This document shows positions 62,355 through 64,000 of a stretch of 64,000 nt of DNA, piece after piece. Under the pieces are notes generated by a model. The model worked only from the letters and a program-made list of their open reading frames with translations, was not told where the DNA came from and did not search any database. A program made the position numbers and the translations under genes. This stretch comes from Pseudomonas fildesensis (GTDB lineage: Bacteria; Pseudomonadota; Gammaproteobacteria; Pseudomonadales; Pseudomonadaceae), in the NCBI RefSeq assembly GCF_001050345.1, contig NZ_LFMW01000039.1, positions 277,170 through 341,169 on the forward strand. The letters are read 5' to 3'. How positions within the stretch are numbered: the first letter of the stretch is position 1; each line of letters starts with the position of its first letter.

Positions 62355-63569
62355 CTAAAAGAAGGTAATGTCTTGAGAATTCTGCTGCACGGCCGCCTCG
62401 CCATGATGGATGCGCCGTTGCTCCTCGGTGGCATAGGTCGCTTCCATGCGCGCCAGCCACTGCCGGGCGTCGATGGCCTCGGCCTGGTCAGGGGCCTGGC
62501 TGGCCTGCAAGAGGTGGTCATGCAAGGCGTGCATGTTGTCCCGCACGTGGCTGAGGATCTGGCTGACCCGGTCCTGGAATTGCAGGTTGACCAGTACCTC
62601 GGTCATCTCATCACGAATGCCGTAGCTTTCCTGCTTGAGCAGGTCGGCGGAGTCGGCCAGGCGCCCGGTGATGTTCTGGAAGCGCTCGAGCACCACTTGG
62701 ATACTGTTTTCGGACGCCGCCACCGAGTGGCTATCCTGGTCAGCGCTGCTGGACGCGGCCTGCACCAATTGAGTAATGGCGTTATTGATGATGTCGACCT
62801 TGGCCGACATCTGCTGGCCGGTTTCACTGGACTTACTCGACAGGCTGCGCACCGCATCGGCCACTACCGCGAAGCCGCGACCGGCTTCACCGGCACGCGC
62901 CGCCTCGATGGCCGCGTTGAGCGCCAGCAGGTTGGTTTGCGCGGCAATCGCCGCCACGTCGGCGGCCATGGTGCGCAGTTCGCCGGTATAGGCGGTGAGG
63001 CCGCGTACCTGGGCCAGGGTCTGGTCACGGCTGGTTTGAGTGGCCTTGAGCGAATTGATCACCTGGCTCAGCTCGCTGTCGCTGCGCGCCAGCACCTCGA
63101 GCGCGCCGTCAGCGGCTTGCCCATCCAGTTCGCCGGCCGCGTGCTGCGAGGCTTGTACCGTTTCCTGCAGGCGTGCGGCGATCCCGGTGAAACGGTTGGC
63201 CAGGCTCACAATGGCTTCTTCGGTCTGATGGCGCGAGCTTTCCACCTGCTTGGCCCAGATCGGCATGGCGCCGAGCAACACCTCATCGAGTTGTGCCCGC
63301 GAGCCCGTGCCGTTGCGCGCCGCGTCCGAGTCGGCCTGATCCGCCTGCGCCTGCGCAATGGCTCGCAACACCGCATCACGCTGCGAACCCGCGCTCCAGG
63401 CGCAGGCACCGAGGCCGATCAGCACCAGTACCGCGCAGGCCACCAGGTTGTCCGGCGCGGTCGACTGTACGAGTATCCAGATAACGGCGGGGACGACCGG
63501 GATGAAAGCGAACCAGCGAAAACGCGGATGACCTGGAAGGGGAATGCGGCTGGATTGACGCTGGGTCAT
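62355..63569 (-). CDS. MCP-like protein with candidate C-terminal CheZ-like phosphatase segment
   Basis: A 404-residue protein with two hydrophobic helices (residues ~18-36 and 42-60) and no evident periplasmic sensor. A coiled coil follows, then a chemoreceptor tip (IAAQTNLLALNAAIEAARAGEAGRGFAVVADAVRSL, ~208-243). Beyond the usual end of the signalling domain, residues 327-341 read LVNLQFQDRVSQILS, which contains DxxxQ (Asp333, Gln337) in the context that carries CheZ's phosphatase residues, and the extreme C-terminus ends in SQDITFF, resembling the CheY-binding tail of CheZ. It is the first gene of the operon, directly before cheY. The CheZ reading is inference; the MCP part is certain. Confidence 0.82.
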   Translation of the reverse strand: MTQRQSSRIPLPGHPRFRWFAFIPVVPAVIWILVQSTAPDNLVACAVLVLIGLGACAWSAGSQRDAVLRAIAQAQADQADSDAARNGTGSRAQLDEVLLGAMPIWAKQVESSRHQTEEAIVSLANRFTGIAARLQETVQASQHAAGELDGQAADGALEVLARSDSELSQVINSLKATQTSRDQTLAQVRGLTAYTGELRTMAADVAAIAAQTNLLALNAAIEAARAGEAGRGFAVVADAVRSLSSKSSETGQQMSAKVDIINNAITQLVQAASSSADQDSHSVAASENSIQVVLERFQNITGRLADSADLLKQESYGIRDEMTEVLVNLQFQDRVSQILSHVRDNMHALHDHLLQASQAPDQAEAIDARQWLARMEATYATEEQRRIHHGEAAVQQNSQDITFF

Positions 63570-63829
63570 GAGTTCGGTCCTTGAACGTTGTTGCGGATAT
63601 AAACAACATAGGGGTTATCTGCCCCGTGAGTAGCAACTTTAGACATCCTGCGTGCCTTCCGTCTGGTTTATGACCAGCAGGTTACCGACCAGGGTGTTTG
63701 AGTCCCCCGAGCATGCACCTTTCTAGAGTCTAAAAAATAAGTGCGCTGATCGGGTGTGGCATAACGCAACTCCCCCGTGCTAACACCTGTCCACCGCAGC
63801 AGGTAGGGATTGTTCGTTACAGGAGGTTT
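63570..63829. other. Region upstream of the chemosensory operon, no gene seen
   Basis: This 260-base interval separates the first che gene from the IS66 end. It presumably holds the operon promoter. A short GGGG...CCCC inverted repeat lies at 63611-63625. I found no clear sigma-28 or sigma-54 promoter. Confidence 0.5.
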
Positions 63830-64000
63830 GTAAGCGCTCCATAAACCCCACCGACTTCAAGATGGGTAATGCGCCTAGCTAGGCGATGCCGGCGAGCAGT
63901 TCCACGGTAACAGCGCTTCGTAATCTTCAACCGAGGTCGCCATTGGCAGCCGTTCTAATGCGTGGCGCAGCCACGCATAGGGCTCTTGGCCGTTGGCTTT
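63830..64000 (-). mobile_element. IS66-family insertion sequence, right end (partial)
   Basis: The element's terminus begins with GTAAGCG, the conserved start of IS66-family inverted repeats, at 63830. The transposase C-terminus follows within 50 bases. The rest lies beyond the window edge, so completeness and target duplication cannot be judged. Confidence 0.7.
63875..64000 (-). CDS. IS66-family transposase (TnpC), C-terminal end, partial
   Basis: Forty-one residues are visible in one frame running off the right edge: KANGQEPYAWLRHALERLP, then TSVEDYEALLPWN. This is the IS66_C signature found at the end of TnpC transposases (typically AKANGLEPYAYLRHVL...EALLPWN). The stop is at 63875. Nothing can be said about tnpA or tnpB, which would be further right. 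Confidence 0.85.
   Translation of the reverse strand, partial: KANGQEPYAWLRHALERLPMATSVEDYEALLPWNCSPASPS

Noticed and set aside
61666..62460. A 264-residue frame covering both the STAS gene and the cheY region
   Set aside because: The upstream 169 residues are an out-of-frame shadow of cheY. The ATG at 61953 has a proper ribosome site and starts the STAS domain exactly.
1..64000. CRISPR arrays, tRNA or rRNA genes, prophage
   Set aside because: No regularly spaced repeats, no cloverleaf or CCA-ended genes, and no phage structural or integrase genes were seen.

Overview
The window looks like a chromosomal accessory stretch of a Pseudomonas of the fluorescens group. The basis is high-GC coding, a pseudomonine-type siderophore locus, vanillate and ferulate catabolic genes, a REP doublet of the kind common in these genomes, and an alternative chemosensory operon. 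Everything here comes from reading the sequence and translated reading frames; no database search was run.

Bases 1-19,340 hold a siderophore locus. Genes on the minus strand encode two FecCD-type iron permeases (the first cut by the window edge), two fused ABC half-transporters and a FecI-like sigma factor. A carrier-condensation NRPS follows on the plus strand, then an amine N-monooxygenase and a Cy-Cy-A-T NRPS on the minus strand, then pmsC-pmsE-pmsA-pmsB on the plus strand (isochorismate synthase, salicylate ligase with carrier, histidine decarboxylase, isochorismate pyruvate-lyase). The parts fit salicylate + threonine + N-hydroxyhistamine, i.e. pseudomonine. The receptor gene that should follow is only a C-terminal stub, abutting a fragment that resembles urease accessory ureD.

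Bases 19,469-33,463 form a pectin/galacturonate locus: secreted GH28 pectinase, KdgD-type dehydratase, a peptide-family ABC importer with two paralogous binding proteins, an enolase-superfamily sugar-acid enzyme, a KdgM-like porin, uronate dehydrogenase and a GntR/FCD regulator. Five copies of a 13-base near-palindrome (GTYRTACGAYRAC) sit in the promoter regions and probably define the regulon.

Bases 33,800-36,712 are vanA-vanB with convergent vanR and VanR-type TGGATCCA palindromes upstream. Bases 36,851-45,821 carry a LuxR regulator, a MoaF-like protein plus two SDR oxidoreductases, a soluble PAS chemoreceptor-like protein, and an AraC-porin-MFS-amidase group of unknown substrate. After a REP doublet, bases 46,309-54,435 carry the ferulate genes (ech, vdh, a frameshifted fcs, a thiolase, an acyl-CoA dehydrogenase) and their divergent MarR regulator. 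Ferulate degradation would yield vanillate, the substrate of VanAB.

Bases 54,927-63,569 hold a nine-gene chemosensory operon on the minus strand (MCP-like, CheY, STAS, CheA, MCP, CheW, CheR, CheD, CheB). There is no separate cheZ, but the first gene product appears to carry a CheZ-like phosphatase motif behind its chemoreceptor signalling domain. The window ends in an IS66-family element.
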